From: Stemphylium vesicarium
Lineage: Eukaryota > Ascomycota > Dothideomycetes > Pleosporales > Pleosporaceae
Assembly (NCBI GenBank): GCA_004380135.1
Contig: QXCR01000011.1
Location: 186,001 to 250,000, forward strand
Length of the DNA stretch: 64,000 bases
Reading direction: 5' to 3'
Below, one piece after another: positions 33,285-45,988 of this stretch; the stretch's first letter is position 1; the number at the start of each line of letters is the position of its first letter. Under the pieces are notes generated by a model, which saw only the letters and a program-made list of their open reading frames with translations, did no database searches and was not told the DNA's origin. The translations under genes were made by a program, and so were the position numbers.

Positions 33285-35037
33285 TGTTTGCGTCAGGGTA
33301 TCGTTGGCTTAAATGCACCTCGCGATTGTATTCACACATGGGAGCGGGGAAGCTAGCCTAGCGTGATTATCCTCCATGGACCTGAGGTCTCCATGCTGCG
33401 CTAGCGTGGGCCGCCTCTTCGGGGCTGTGCCTCCCGGGATCTCACTACGCAGTGTAGAGAAGGGGGCATGATGACAACGGAAGGAATGCGCATTCCATTA
33501 TTACCCTGATACACGGCTCATTATCAGAGCCCCCATTTTCAGCGACAACACTTTCAACCTGCGCGACTGCACAAGGCCCTTTGCGCACCCTTCCATCGCC
33601 TGTAGCACTCGCGACACCTCAAGCCTTACCATTTACGTCACAATCTGGAGACAAATCCTCAAGGCCTCCCACCCTCGGCTATGTCGGGCTCCAAGTCTGG
33701 TGCACACACCACTTGTTTACTCGTGACGTGAAAAAGACATTCTCAAGGCATACTCGATTCACAGAATTGACCACACAGGCTGCACGCCCAAGATGCCCGA
33801 CGTCAGCGATTGACCGTTTAGTAACGCACGCCAATTCAGCCATCTCGGCATTATCACGCGCCGCAGTGTTAGCCACTGGGGTGGAGCCAGCCCTGTAGAT
33901 GGGGATTTCTTGTGGCGAAGGCCTCGGCTGCGGAGATTCCTGCCTGGTTGGTGCCTCGACTTTGGGACGGGCCTGATTATTTCCGTCTTCTAAGCGCGCT
34001 GGCATAGAAACATCGTGAGGCGCGTTAGCGAAATTCGGTGGAGGCTGTTGTACTTTGCGGCACAGTTGCAAACAAACCAATTTCCATGTTTTTTTGTCTA
34101 TCGTGTGGCTTTGTTGCTGTTGTCTGCATGCGCATGTATGTTGATCAGGCGGTACAGCAGCCCAGCAACTCAGATCTGCATTTCTGTATCTCGCTCTCTG
34201 CACCATGGTACTCGGGTCCGCGGCGGTCAAGAATTCCCTCCACATGAAGCATAACTGCGCCCTCATCTTGGTAAATCCCTCTCAGTCAATCCATGGATGC
34301 ACTCGCATTCTCCGTATCCATCGCATACAACCGGTGAACGTAATTTCTCTGTCATGGGGTGGGTCCAGGGTACAGCCCGTCAGGCCCTCCATTCAGACAA
34401 TGCCACTCTGACTTCCTGACTTGTCCCGCTATGGTCCGAGAGATATTGTGTTCAGGGGAGCAGCTTGTTGTTGGCCTGAAATTCGGTCGCCTCTCTCCGC
34501 TCGCCTTGACGCCGCGCAGTTGTTCTAGCCCTATATTTACTGCTCCACCACTACGCCGCAACCCGCGCGACGGTATCGTTTCTTAACGCCGCACATGGCT
34601 CGCAAGGTACTTAAGCGCCCGTAAAGTACCAACTAGACCTACCAGTAGACCGCGCCTTCGAGCCATTTAAGGGGACTGCCTAATTGGTTGTTGTAATTGG
34701 TAGCATCAAACTTGGTCGAACTTGGTCAACCCGGGCGGAAAGACTGCGCAGTATGACTTGAACATTACTTTTAGATAGTGTTGCTCAGTGAGCAACATAG
34801 TCTGGATGCCTTGACGGTAATTTTAGTTCCTCCATGACTGCAAGGCTGCTCAGGTTCTTGATCGGGGCCCTTCACCTTCTCACATTACTGTGGTATCGCT
34901 TCGATCTTATAGTAGATGTTCAAATTGAGGGTCGTATATACAGATAACGCCGAGATGATAATGCCCATTTCCAATACAAATACAAGCCGTAATGCATCTA
35001 GTTACGACCCAAACGCCATTTATGAATCAATTTCCTT
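33285..35037. other. Intergenic with one weak open frame (33679-34266, minus)
   Basis: A 1.75-kb stretch. The frame 34266-33679 (195 aa, ATG start) has a Pro-rich middle (PRPSPQEIPIYRAGSTPVA) but no recognised motif, and an overlapping frame on the other strand is also open. I rate it about 0.2 as a gene. Nothing else was seen. Confidence 0.35.
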
Positions 35038-37210
35038 TCACTTCAAGATACTCGCACCCCTGCGGTCCTTCTTGAGCGGCGAGAAGGTAAATGCTTCCTC
35101 ACTCATCATGTTGAAACCGCCTGAAATCGGGCGTTGCTGTCCCTGCTTCCCTAACACACTCTTGCCCAGTGCCCTCGCCGCAAATAGGCCTTTGCTGATG
35201 CCAACAGGCTTCAAAGGCGCAGCATCTTCGGCATCCTCAGCGTCGAAAAGTGTCTTGCCAGCACTGGCACCGAGCTTGCGCTTCTTCTTCTTTTCTGCGG
35301 CAGGCTCCTCGGCGAAGGTGGCAAAGGACATGAGCGATTTGCGAGGTTTGACTTTTGGAGCACCATTGGACTTCTTGGAAGGACCGTCGTTGTCTTTAAG
35401 TGGAATGGAGACAGGTGCATTTTCGGACTCTTCCTTGGAAGTGTTGTGTGAGATTTCAGAAGCCTCCTCTGTGACCATTTCTAGAGCTGGCGCGGGATTC
35501 TTCTTGCGTGGCTTTGCATTGGCCTTGTTTGACGCCGCCGGGGCTAGTGCTTTGACCTTGGGCTGAGCGATCTTTTTAGCGGCCTTCTTGGGCGGAGCAG
35601 TAGGAGTAGCTTGTTCTTGGACAGCCTCTTCCTCCGCCTTGTCATCTTCCTCTTCTTCAACAATGGGGCTGCCAGGTGCTACACTACCGGCGCGGTTGAG
35701 GAATGGTGTCAATGAAAAGGTCGAGGTATCGCCGACTGCCGAGACAGATGTTCCGCGCTTGGCCTTCTTTGCAGGGAAACCGTCTCCCGGTGTGCCTAGC
35801 ATGGTCTCTGGCTCAGCGGTAGCAGCTATCCGCTTGCGAGCATTCTTTACGACGGGCTTCGAGGCAACGGCGGAAGTGCTCTTAGCAGGAGGTGCTGTCT
35901 GCGCCCTATCTGCCCTCGCAAGCTCGGCCTCCTTCTCCTTGAGTTTCTCCTTTGTCGTCCGTAGCTTTTCGCGGAAAGCACTCAGTTTGTCGTCGAGAAC
36001 GGTGTTCCGGCCCTGAAGCTCAGCCAGCGTCTTGGTGTACTCCTTCTCCTGCTTCTTACGCTCGCGCTTCTCCTCTTCCAACTCTTTCCTTACAGCGTCC
36101 GCCCCAGTATCTGGCTGCTGAGAGCCCTTCCTGACTGCCTTCTCCGCCTTCTGACGCTCGCGCCTCTCTTGCTCTAGTTCTTCACGTAGCTGCTCGATCT
36201 CAGCGTCACGATCGCCGGTGCTCTTGCTGGCCTTTTCTGCTTGCAAGCGTGCAGCCTTCTCTTGCTCCAGCTCCTGACGAAGTTCTTCGATCGCGGCATC
36301 GTGGGCTTCATCGCGCTTGCTAGCCTTGCCAGCTTCTTTCTTAGAAAGCTTCTCGACCTTGGCTTGCAGGCGTTCGGTAGCCTGTTGTTGTGACTCCAGA
36401 TCAGCCTGCACCTTTTCCATTGCCTTCTCAGCCTTTGTGAGCCCAGCTTCGGCCTTCATTCGGTCCTTCTTCTCCGTCGCAAGTTCGCTGCGCACTTCCT
36501 CCAACTCGCCACGCAGACCCTCGTCCTGCTCCATCTTCTTTCCTTGCTTCGCCAGTGTACGTGCAGCGGTTCGTTTCTCGTTCTCGAGCTCGACTTGGAG
36601 TGTGGTCAATTGACGTTGCAAGGCCAGCTTCTCGGTGAGCAGTCCAGTGTTCGATTCAACCTGGGCGCGTAGGTGTTCGACCTCAGGACGCAGGGAGGAG
36701 ATTTCGCGAGAAAGGGCGAGTTTCTCAGAGAGGATCTTGTTTGAGTCTGAGGTCACGTTCTCCATAGCCCTCAGCTCAGCCTAGTGAGGGTTAGCGACGC
36801 TTTGGCCCATCTGCTTGACGTGCCTACCTTTAGATTCGCGATTTCTCGCGCTTGGGTGCGGATGGTGTTTTGCGCAGCCTCACCCTCGGCCCGTTGCTCA
36901 TCCAACTGTGCAAGCGCATCTTCGAGGGCGGTTTCAAGGTCATCAGAGCGGCCCTGCTCCTCTTCAAGTTGTTCGTGAAGATCGCTGTTTTCGTCCTGCA
37001 GGAGGCACCGGCCCACGCGCAACTTCCGGATCTCTTCGTCTTTGGCAACGACATCGACAGAGTGCTTACTCCTTGCGAGGTTGAGTTCTAGGTTCGCGTT
37101 CCGCAGCGAGTGTTGGAGCTGGGCGGGTCAATTGAAATCGTCCGAACAGGGCCCAGCAGGCTTCTACTCACATCTTTCATCTCGTAGCTATTATCTATAT
37201 CTGCATCCAT
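35038..37210 (-). CDS. Coiled-coil protein with basic nuclear-type C-terminal region
   Basis: Exons 37210-37172, 37118-36828 and 36780-35038 give 690 aa. From residue 14 to about 400 there are near-continuous heptads (LEEEQGRSDDLETALEDALA, LRQELEQEKAARLQAEKA, LREELEQERRERQKAEKA). The second half is basic and disordered with several NLS-like clusters (KNARKRIAA, PAKKAKRG, PRKKNPAP, EKKKKRKLG). It ends with a short conserved-looking block (EEAFTFSPLKKDRRGASILK). Long coiled coil plus NLS suggests a spindle, kinetochore or chromosome-scaffold component, which is inference; I do not recognise the family. It is divergent from OST3, with 438 bases between start codons. Confidence 0.85.
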
Positions 37211-37648
37211 AGTCACGACTATGGTCCAATGTCTGCTCAATAATGCGCAAGGGTATACGGTAGGTGCAGGAGGGATGGTGGCGGGGTTGAGGATAGACGC
37301 GACTTGGGTAAACAAACAGAGAGCGCTGATAAGTGTAATCGGACTAGTAGTGCAACCGAAGGAATAGAATAGTGTAAAGTGAAAAGAAAAAAGAATGTAC
37401 AAGCTAAATAAGCCCAGAACTACGACAGCAATATAATCAAGTCCACGAGCAGCTTGTGTACGATCAAAGTCGCAAACAATGCTCTTCTCTACGAAGCCGT
37501 CCTCGCGCAAACACCCCTGTCGGCCCTAGCGCCATTACGCACGCCGCAACCTCCGACGCAGCTCTCAAGGCCACGTTCCCAAGCATTACGACCACCCAAC
37601 CCAAGCCATCCTTACCCTCTACCCTTCCCACCCGGCCAAACGAACACA
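37211..37648. promoter_or_regulatory. Divergent promoter region, coiled-coil protein (-) and OST3 (+)
   Basis: A 438-base bidirectional promoter. The half next to OST3 is C-rich. No specific site is claimed. Confidence 0.4.
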
Positions 37649-38699
37649 ATGCGGTGGTTCAAGCTCCTCACAGCCTCGCTGCTGCCCTTTACAGCTCTGG
37701 CAGCTAAGAAACCCACCGGCGACCGCTTCAATGACGCTCGCGCCAAGTCGCTATCCACTGGCCGCCCGCTGAAGCTCGACGACGCCAGCTATGCGCAATT
37801 GACAAAGTCCCCGCGCGACTATGGCGTTGCAGTCTTGCTTACTGCTTTGGAAGCTCGATTCGGATGTGCGCTGTGTAGGGACTTTCAGCCTGAGTGGGAT
37901 TTGCTGGGTAACAGCTGGATGAAGGGTGATAAGAATGGGCAGACAAGAATGGTATTCGGTACACTGGACTTTGTCGATGGAAAGAACGTATTCCAGTCGG
38001 TATGCAAGACCTTCTTCCACACATTACAAATTCCTGAGAAACTAACAATTCATAAAGATGATGCTCCAAACTGCTCCAGTCTTGCTCTACTTCCACCCCA
38101 CCATCGGCCCCAACGCAAAGGTCGACACGCAACCCATCCGCTTCGACTTCACCGGCGGTCCCCAATCTGCCGAACAAATTCATGCTTGGATCTCGCGTCA
38201 GGCTCCCGCTGACGTCCCCAAGCCCAAGGTGTCCCGCCCTATCAACTGGATCAAGATCATCACCGTCACCACCGCCGTGCTTGGTGGCATCACTGCCCTC
38301 GCTGTTGCGTGGCCATACCTGATCCCCATTCTCCAGAACCGCAATCTTTGGGCCGCCATCAGTCTCATCGCTGTGCTGCTCTTCACCAGCGGACACATGT
38401 TCAACCACATTAGGAAAACCCCTTACGTCGTTGGCGACAACAAGGGTGGCATCAACTACTTCGCCGGCGGCTTCAGCAACCAGTACGGCCTCGAGTCGCA
38501 GATCGTTGCCGCTATCTACGGTGTCCTTGCTTTTGCGGCCATCTCTCTGGCCCTCAAGGTCCCCAGGATCCAAGATGCGCGCGCCCAATCCTTTGCCGTC
38601 TTCCTCTGGACTGGTGTCCTGCTCGGCATGTACAGTTTCCTGCTTAGCTGTTTCCGCGTCAAGAACGGTGGATACCCATTCTGGCTGCCTCCTTTCTAA
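37649..38699 (+). CDS. OST3: Oligosaccharyltransferase subunit OST3/OST6
   Basis: Exons 37649-37999 and 38058-38699 give 330 aa. This is an ER membrane subunit of the N-glycosylation complex. The lumenal thioredoxin-like domain, with a CxxC redox motif, forms transient disulfides with client proteins to aid glycan transfer. A signal peptide covers residues 1-18 (MRWFKLLTASLLPFTALA). CALC at 73-76 is the redox motif. The C-terminal half has four TM segments (IIITVTTAVLGGITA-type, NLWAAISLIAVLLFTSG, IVAAIYGVLAFAAISLAL, VFLWTGVLLGMYSFLLSCF). The end, KNGGYPFWLPPF, is typical of the family. Ost3 and Ost6 cannot be told apart from the sequence alone; the symbol is the commoner choice. Confidence 0.94.
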
Positions 38700-39194
38700 A
38701 CAAGTCGGAGCAGGGTAAGGAGCATGTGAAACCCATAGAGGGTCAAAATAGGTTTTCGTTGCTATGATCGCGCTACTTGCGATGAAAATGTTTGATGAAG
38801 CACTGAAGCTCCCGGCTCGAGTTCAGTGCATGCTGTATCATAGACTTTGGTGGGTTGTATGGTAGACGAAGAATTCAAAAAATTAGCTATTCGTCATTTC
38901 ACTCGTCATTTCTTCCAAGTCGCTTCTGAAATAGTATCGCTAACAGCATAAATTCCAAATGGAGAATACATGTACCTGAACCCAGGATATCATACCAGCG
39001 CTGAACATCAGAGACACGAACCCATCCTTGAGTAAACCCTTAACCCGCTCCCTGTCGCAGAACATTGAATCATTCTGACGAAAGACGCTCGCTCTCGTAA
39101 TAAACACATTATTAAAACATGACCAGCAGCAAAGGAAATTTTTACCGAGCACGCCGACCAATTTGGAGCCAAAGTGAAAAATACTGAGAGATGC
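38700..39194. other. Intergenic, convergent 3' ends
   Basis: About 495 bases of 3' flank, A/T-richer in the middle; nothing recognised. Confidence 0.5.
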
Positions 39195-41530
39195 CTAGCC
39201 GAGAGCCATAGCATGAAGGTCGAAAACATCGTTCCTCCAGCCACCCTCATCCCAGTCGTCAATACGCTCCTCTGCACGACGACCCTCCTCTTCCCAAAGC
39301 TTGACAACACTACCAGGTGCATACTTGCCGGCAAAGACGCCCTTTCCAGGTGCGCCAACGCCAACCCTCGTATACACGTCTGGATCCTCGGCAGGAGTAA
39401 GGCGGGTAATGACAGCCTTGATAAACGTCTTGATATCGTCTGGATCCGAAATCCTCGTCGCTCGGAGTCTCTCTCGGGCGAAGATGAGCTCTCGGTTGGC
39501 AGCGTGGATCGCATCGGCGATACCTTGGGCCATCTGCTTTTCCATGACCTTGCGAACGATGGGACGCAGTAGAGGCTTGAGAAGCCAGCCGAAGAGGCTG
39601 AATTTCGATTTCCGAAGCGTATAGGATAGTTTGTGGATGTGAACGCGAACAGCCTTGAGTGTGAGGATTTGTTCCAGCTTCTCTTTGCCTACTTCAACAT
39701 CCAAATGAATATCGATACCGCGCTCGTCCAGCTGGAATGATGCAATGCCCTCATCAGCGAGGCGAAGAAGACCAGAGTGGGCGCGAAGAAGGAAACCAAT
39801 CTCATCTGCACGGAAGGAGAGGCCATCGATCTTGATAGTGAACTTGGAGGTTGCTTTGGATGCAACACGGAAGCGGGCCTTGCGAAGTTCGAAGTCATTG
39901 TACGTCTCTACCTTGAAGCGGAACGGAAGGAAGGAGGTGTGGTTGACGGTCTTTCCGGGCTCGATGATCAAATTCTCCAAGAGCATGTCGATTTCAGGCG
40001 TGGAGACTTCCAATCGAGGAATAGGGATATACTGAATAGCCTGTATGGCGAGCGGGACGAAGACGTTGATCGCATCTTGAATAAGCTCGCTGTTGGTGTT
40101 ACTGTGCAGAGGCGATAGGATGTTCCAGATCTTCATGGTCGTGTTGATCATCTTCGCAATATCCTGGTCCTGGGTGACAGCCATAAATGTCCTCTGCGCT
40201 TGCACGAAGAATTCATCAACATCCTGACGAAGCGACGATTCTGTCCCAACACCCCTGGCTTTTTGTCGGAGCTCTTGGAACTTTTCGTCGACGTGTTCGA
40301 AGAAGTCGGGATCAGTAAGAAGCTTCTGGAGTGAGTTCCCAATGTCGGTGAGCAAGTCCTCGAACTCGGGATCTTTACGCGAGTGATCCAAAACTTTGTG
40401 AAAGGAGACTTCGAGCTTGTTCCACTCTTCTTTTTCTCCAAAGGAACTCAGGAAAGTCCAGAAGTTCTTGACAGCCTTTTCCATCTCCCGGTTAGGTTCG
40501 ATATCGGTTTCGAGTGTGCCCATGGCATCTTCCACGGTTCGAGAATATGCCATAGCGTAGCGCTTTAGAAGCAATGCCAGCACCGATACCGAGTCGTTGT
40601 AATCCCTCTTTTGCCTCAGGTTCGTGACGGTCTTCTTCAGGCGGAACAAGAGCGACTCGCCTTCGTCACCTTGGAGCTTCTCGGCCAGGCTTACATCTGC
40701 CCTCTTAGCAACCTGTGCCACGCCATTCCCAACCACCTTGGCGACTTCGGCAGCCTCGCCATTGAGCTCTTCAGCTGAATGTATGTAGGCCTCGTCTGCT
40801 CCTGGCTCCTTGAGTGCCTTTTGCTCTGCCTGAGAGGGCTCGATAGTCTTTCCCGCCTCTTTCGCCACGTTGGAGAGGGTGAAAGCTGTGTCCTTGAATA
40901 CTTCGCGGCCGACGGTGTTGAGGTCGGAGAGGAAGATGCGGAAGTCAGAGTTGGTGAAAAGTAGGGAACCGACGGTCTGCAGGCTGTGGTATGCTACCCA
41001 TGTGTTAGTCCTGGTTCACCAGACGAATCAAGCGTACTGACCTGCAGTAGCATCTGCCTTTGCTTTCGACCTGGTCGTTCTTCGCGCGATATCATCCACA
41101 TCCACGGATACCCTGGACTTGGAAAGGTACCAGAGGAAGTCTTGGATCTGGTCTTTGTTGTTCTTGTTGTTCAGAGTTTCGATAAACTGATGTAGCCATT
41201 GTTTCGTGAATTTAACCAGTAGACGGCCTGAGTCGCTGAGGTCGGGGTTTTCGGGGTTTAGGAGGTCGGCAGATAGCAAGCTTCGGAGATTGATGATGAC
41301 TTGTTCGTTGGATGGCATGAAACCCATGGACAGGGCTCTCATCATCTGGTATGAGTGCAGCTTCTGATGCACCTCCCTCTGTAGAGTTGTGTCATCGCGG
41401 TACTGTAAAAAGAGATCAGCACGTGGGCGTTGCATCCATGAGACCTGTAGAAGTGTAGACGAACCTGAGGCAACAGCGGACGCTGGTCCTCGTCGCGTTT
41501 GCGCGACCCGAAGCAGGACGAGAGAGACAT
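39195..41530 (-). CDS. HAM1-like (HAM1_N / HAM1_C) lipid-binding-type protein
   Basis: Exons 41530-41465, 41402-41042 and 40993-39195 give 741 aa. It starts MSLSSCFGSRKRDEDQRPLL. The N-terminal helical part (LHSYQMMRALSMGFMPSNEQ, SLLSADLLNPENPDLSDSGR) and the long middle helical region (EKAVKNFWTFLSSFGEKEEW, LVTDPDFFEHVDEKF-like) are the HAM1-type N-terminal domain. The beta-rich part from PIPRLEVSTPEIDMLLENL to the C-terminus is the HAM1_C domain, which resembles lipid-transfer TULIP folds. Such proteins are widespread in filamentous fungi with poorly defined roles. A 40-kDa-plus part of the last exon opens at GTG 40868, but phase and homology carry it back through two introns to ATG 41530. 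Confidence 0.85.
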
Positions 41531-43983
41531 TGTGCTGATTGCAGTCGATAATTTAATTGAAGCGCTGCAATTGAGTTGGATCAGTAGTAAAGAGGACTCT
41601 GTTGAAGCTCGCTCGCATCTCCCCAGCTTCCAGGCTACAGTAGGACGCGTTGGTCAGAATGACGAGGAAGCTAGCGCAACGACGTCATGCCGCTCGTCGA
41701 TCGCGGATCCACATGCGCGCTAAGACTGCCGTTCTTTCTTCCTGCGTTTGTGGAGAGGACGTCTAGTCTCATACAACTTGTGCCAGCACTTATACTTAAG
41801 AGGCTGTTTGACATGATTCCGGCGGGCAATACACTTGTCGATGTAGTAACGGAAAGATATCTATTGACATCAACTGTGCGCCCAGGTGAGATGGTAGTGT
41901 GCTGCGCTACAGCTAGTGCAAGAACGACGACGATACAGAATGTGTGCTAAGAAGACAAGACAACTGGTGAAAATCAAGCGAAAGCAGGATTTGGTCGAAT
42001 ACCTTGGTTTTAGCCCACACATGTCATTCAGGACTAGGACGCTTCTAGTCCACAGTTGCTCGTCACAGCCACCACAGCCACACACAACTCTCCCCGCATA
42101 TTGTCGCGTGCTAGCACACGAGCACGCCATGTCGATGATTCCACCGAACACCGAGATATTGCGGGTCCGTCAGGCGTTTTCCCTTCGGAAGTTCCAGATG
42201 CTACAGCACATCATGCATATCTTGGTAGAGCTAAGCTTGCGACAGAGGTAGAGAAAGGTTCTTTTCCGACAAGGGTGCAAAATGTTCAGACCGCCTCAGC
42301 AACTTTGCCTCTGTGATCGGGGAAGCGGCAAACTTGACGGGACCTGAGGTCGGGAAGCCCTACCGTCTTCTCCCAGCTATGCATGTCCGCTTGGACCACA
42401 GGGCATCATGCAAGCCCTGAACATCTAGATCCGACTTGGACTGACTCGCTCGCCGAGACTGTCGAGAGACGGTGAGACTTGACAGTTGCATGACAGTTAC
42501 AGTTTTGCGGACGAATTTTGCAGGCTAGGTGTATTTCGATTTTAACTTCAGAGCTGCGTGTAGCGCCGAAGCTGTGGAGGTACATGTTCACAAACGTCTC
42601 CGTATCTGCCCGTGGTGCTGTGGACTGTGGAGTCGTGTGCCCCAGTCTCGGAAGAGAACGAACTGGACGCGTGCCCTAGGCGGCTGCCTTACCCAAGCCA
42701 TCAAGCTTTCCCCACAACCGCGGGTGATCCACTATAGGCGCATGTGCAGCTGTAGAACCTTTGTGCGAAACCGCATCTTCCCTGAATCCATGCAAAAGAG
42801 ATCAAAGGCATGGTAATTGAGACGCACGCAGAGAGAGAAGAATCGGAGTACGGGTATACAATCAACGGGCTACCCATTTCCGCTCCATTCTTCTGTTACA
42901 GATCTGGAGCGAAGGAATATCAGTCGCACCCGCTTCCCCTGACCAACGGTCCGTTAGCGAATGACCGGGGGCGATGCTAGATCTGCGTAAAAAAAGTTGC
43001 GCCGTGCGGCTCCTGGTGTGGTAGAGCGGCACACCGCCCTCAGCGATTAGAAACCCGTCGGGACGGTGTGTAAATTCATGGAGCCGAATGCGGACCCGCG
43101 AGAAGACGGTGTGGTGAATTGGCTAATGTCCGGAAGTCGCACTATTGGCACGAGTAACCCAAGTCTTCAGGGTTCTCAGTGGCAAGAGGCGTGAGACGGA
43201 TTCCGTAAGATCAACGCGATTAATAATAGGCACAGCGTTACGGAGTGTCGCGGCGCATTGACACTGGAATTAAAATGCCTCGATGCCTGACCACGCCTCG
43301 TTGCGAGCACGAAGGCGAATGTGTAGGAGTACAGGTGTAGTCTAGCTTGGTTGGAACAAAAGCAAGCACAATGCACAGCAAGTCAATACGGTGTAGATGG
43401 CCAGCAAGCCATTGCCGTCGTTTGAACTCAACAGTACCGACAGAAGCAAGCCTGCGCGAGGGATGCACATTGAAGCCCATCCATGGATGATACGGCCTTC
43501 TTGCAAGGGCAGTGTGTGCCCGTTCCGAATGCTCCCGATGATATGCACGTCCAGTCACGACCCCTGCTATCCGGCCTCTGTGGCTGTGGCAGGTCGAGCA
43601 ACGGCATGCCCCCGGTTTCAAGCAGGATTTGTGAAAGTTGCGCACGCAAAATAGCTTGAGAGTTTTCTGAATATCTTGAAATTACACGCCGATTCCAGCC
43701 GTTTGCGCAAGAAAAAAAAGAAAGGCAAGACGCTGGGCCGCGCGGTTGAAATGTAAACTTGGGGTTTGCGACTCGCGTAGAGGCCTACCAAGAGCCTGGT
43801 CCATGCTCCCTCTACAGGCTCACTTTTGACGGCGAGAACGGATCTCCTCACAGCGACTCTTGCGGAACCTAGACCCCTCCCGATAGGCTGCTTGTTATGT
43901 AGCCCCCATCCTCCGCGCGCCCCAGGGCGGGCTGTCTTCCTAATTCCTTTTCAATTGCCGACGCGTGGTTTCAGCTCATCTCA
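41531..43983. other. Long intergenic region upstream of malic enzyme
   Basis: 2.45 kb between divergent genes. No gene, tRNA or transposon was recognised. Short open frames lack motifs, and pyrimidine-rich stretches occur near 43870-43930. Confidence 0.45.
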
Positions 43984-45988
43984 ATGCACCGATTCAGGTC
44001 GCTTATAAAAGTTACGGCTCCCGCCCAAGGCCTCCGTTCTTCAATCCAAAAACCCAACCTCGTTCGATACATGGCTACTGTTGCCGTTCAGAACATGCCT
44101 TCCGCCACTCGCCCCAATTTGCCCCGCCAATTGAGCACCACTTCGGGTGACTACGACCTGTCCTATACTCCGGATGTGCGCAAAAACCTAGGCACATACG
44201 GCCTCACACCCCCCGCCGTCGAGAGCTACGATGTGCAGACTGAGCGATGTGAGTCGATAAATTGCTACTAGAAAGCCATTGCTGACGCTCCCCAGGCCTT
44301 CGCCTTCTGGCTATGAAGACTACGCCCATCGAGAAATTCCAGTACCTCACCCACCTCAGGGCCACCAATGTACATCTCTTCTACAGACTCCTCAGCGAGA
44401 ACATCAAGGTATGTCATGACGCCAATTTCATGTGCAAGAACACAACTGACATTTAAACAGGAATTGACTCCCCTCATCTACACCCCAACCGTCGGCGAGG
44501 CCTGCGTACGATGGCACGAGATCTGGACACAACCCGAGGGCATGTACCTCTCATGGAGCGACAGGGGCAATCTCCGCAAGATCCTCGACAACTGGCCACA
44601 CGAGGTCGACATCACCGTCCTGACCGACGGTTCTCGCATTCTGGGTCTTGGTGACTTGGGTGTGAACGGCATGGGTATTCCCATCGGCAAGCTGGCTCTC
44701 TACACTGCCTGCGCTGGTATCAAGCCTGACAGCACTCTGCCCCTCACTCTCGACCTGGGAACCAACAACCAGTCTCTCCGTGACGACCCCCTCTATATGG
44801 GCTCCAGGATGCCCAAGGTCACCCCCGAGCAGGAGAAGGAGTTCCTCGACGAGCTCATGGCCGCCCTTACTGACAAATGGCCAAGGTGCGTAGTCTTTTT
44901 TCCAACATGTTGCACGATACTAACAACCCGGTAGCATCGTCATCCAATTCGAAGACTTCAAGAACCCCTTCCCCGCTCTGGAACGCTACCAGAACCAATA
45001 CGCCATGTTCAACGACGATGTTCAGGGAACTGGCGCCGTCATTGTCGGTGGTTTCATCAACGCCGTCAAGGCATCTGGTGTTCCAGTCAAGGACCACAAG
45101 GCCATCTTCTTAGGTGCTGGAAGTGCTGGTGTCGGTGTCGCCAAGCAGATTGTTGAGTTCTTCATGAAGGAAGGTCTGTCAGAAGAGGAGTCCCGCCGCA
45201 AGTTCTGGTTCGTCGACTCCAACGGTCTCGTCACCAACGACCGTGGTGACAAGCTCGCCGAGCACAAGGTCTACTTTGCCCGTGACGACAACAACGGCCG
45301 CCAATACCAGTCCCTTTCCCGCCTCATCGACTACGTTCAACCCACCATTCTGATGGGTCTGTCCACCATTGGCGGTGCATTCAACAAGGACATCCTTGAC
45401 AAGATGGCCAAGCTGAACAACCGACCCATCGTCTTCCCCCTCTCCAACCCCTCCAGCAAGTCTGAGTGCACCTTCGAAGAGGCTGTTCTCGCAACCGAGG
45501 GTCGCTGCCTCTTCGCCTCCGGCTCTCCTTTCCCATCGTTGGAGTTCGAGGGCAAGATGCTTACCCCTGGTCAAGGAAACAACATGTACGTGTTCCCAGG
45601 TATCGGACTTGGTGCCATTCTCTCCAAGGCCGTGTCCGTCACCCAGGATATGATCTACGCTTCCGCAGAGTCACTTTCAACCTCCTTGAACAAGCAAGAG
45701 GTCGCCGATGGATGGCTGTACCCCGACATCCGTCGTATCCGCGAGGTTTCTGTCATCGTGACCCGTGGTGTCATCCGCGCTGCCCAGAAGAACGGTGTTG
45801 ACCGCGCTACCGAGCTGCGAGGTCTCACTGACGAGCAGCTTGACGACTTCATCAAGCAGAGCATGTACGACCCCCACACTGAGCGCCAATACTTTGACCG
45901 CAAGGTCTCTCAACTCGTCGCAAGCGAAAAGACCAAGGGCACTACCATTGGTGTAACAGAAGTTACCAACGGTGTTGCTCACTTGTAA
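43984..45988 (+). CDS. Malic enzyme (malate dehydrogenase, decarboxylating)
   Basis: Four exons (43984-44248, 44296-44408, 44461-44885, 44935-45988) give 618 aa. The enzyme converts malate to pyruvate and CO2 with NAD(P) reduction and supplies NADPH or mitochondrial pyruvate. Signatures seen: LTPLIYTPTVGEACVRW (with the malate-site Tyr), RILGLGDLGVNGMGIPIGK, TLDLGTNNQSLRDDPLYMG, IQFEDFKNPFPALERYQ and NDDVQGTGAVIVGGF (metal-binding Asp). The dinucleotide-binding LGAGSAGVGVAKQI and PLSNPSSKSECTFEEAV follow. The first 29 residues (MHRFRSLIKVTAPAQGLRSS) are a mitochondrial-type presequence. A second in-frame ATG at 44071 would give a shorter form, and a TATAAAA lies between the two ATGs. Cofactor preference is not decided here. 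Confidence 0.96.
44004..44010 (+). promoter_or_regulatory. TATAAAA between the two malic-enzyme start codons
   Basis: Lies 20 nt inside the longer reading frame and 61 nt before the second ATG (44071), a normal spacing for a promoter that would make only the short form. It is also an ordinary coding stretch (Leu-Ile-Lys). Confidence 0.35.

Noticed and set aside
33679..34266. 195-aa minus-strand frame as a gene
   Set aside because: No motif, an overlapping open frame on the other strand, and no splice or conservation clue. Kept only as a note in the intergenic entry.
40868..41530. Start of the HAM1-like protein at 40868
   Set aside because: The codon there is GTG. Upstream coding continues through two in-phase introns to ATG 41530.
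43000..43080. Possible tRNA-like or hairpin stretch (GTGTGG...CCACAC-type)
   Set aside because: It cannot be folded into a cloverleaf with a TTCRA T-loop and conserved D-loop bases.
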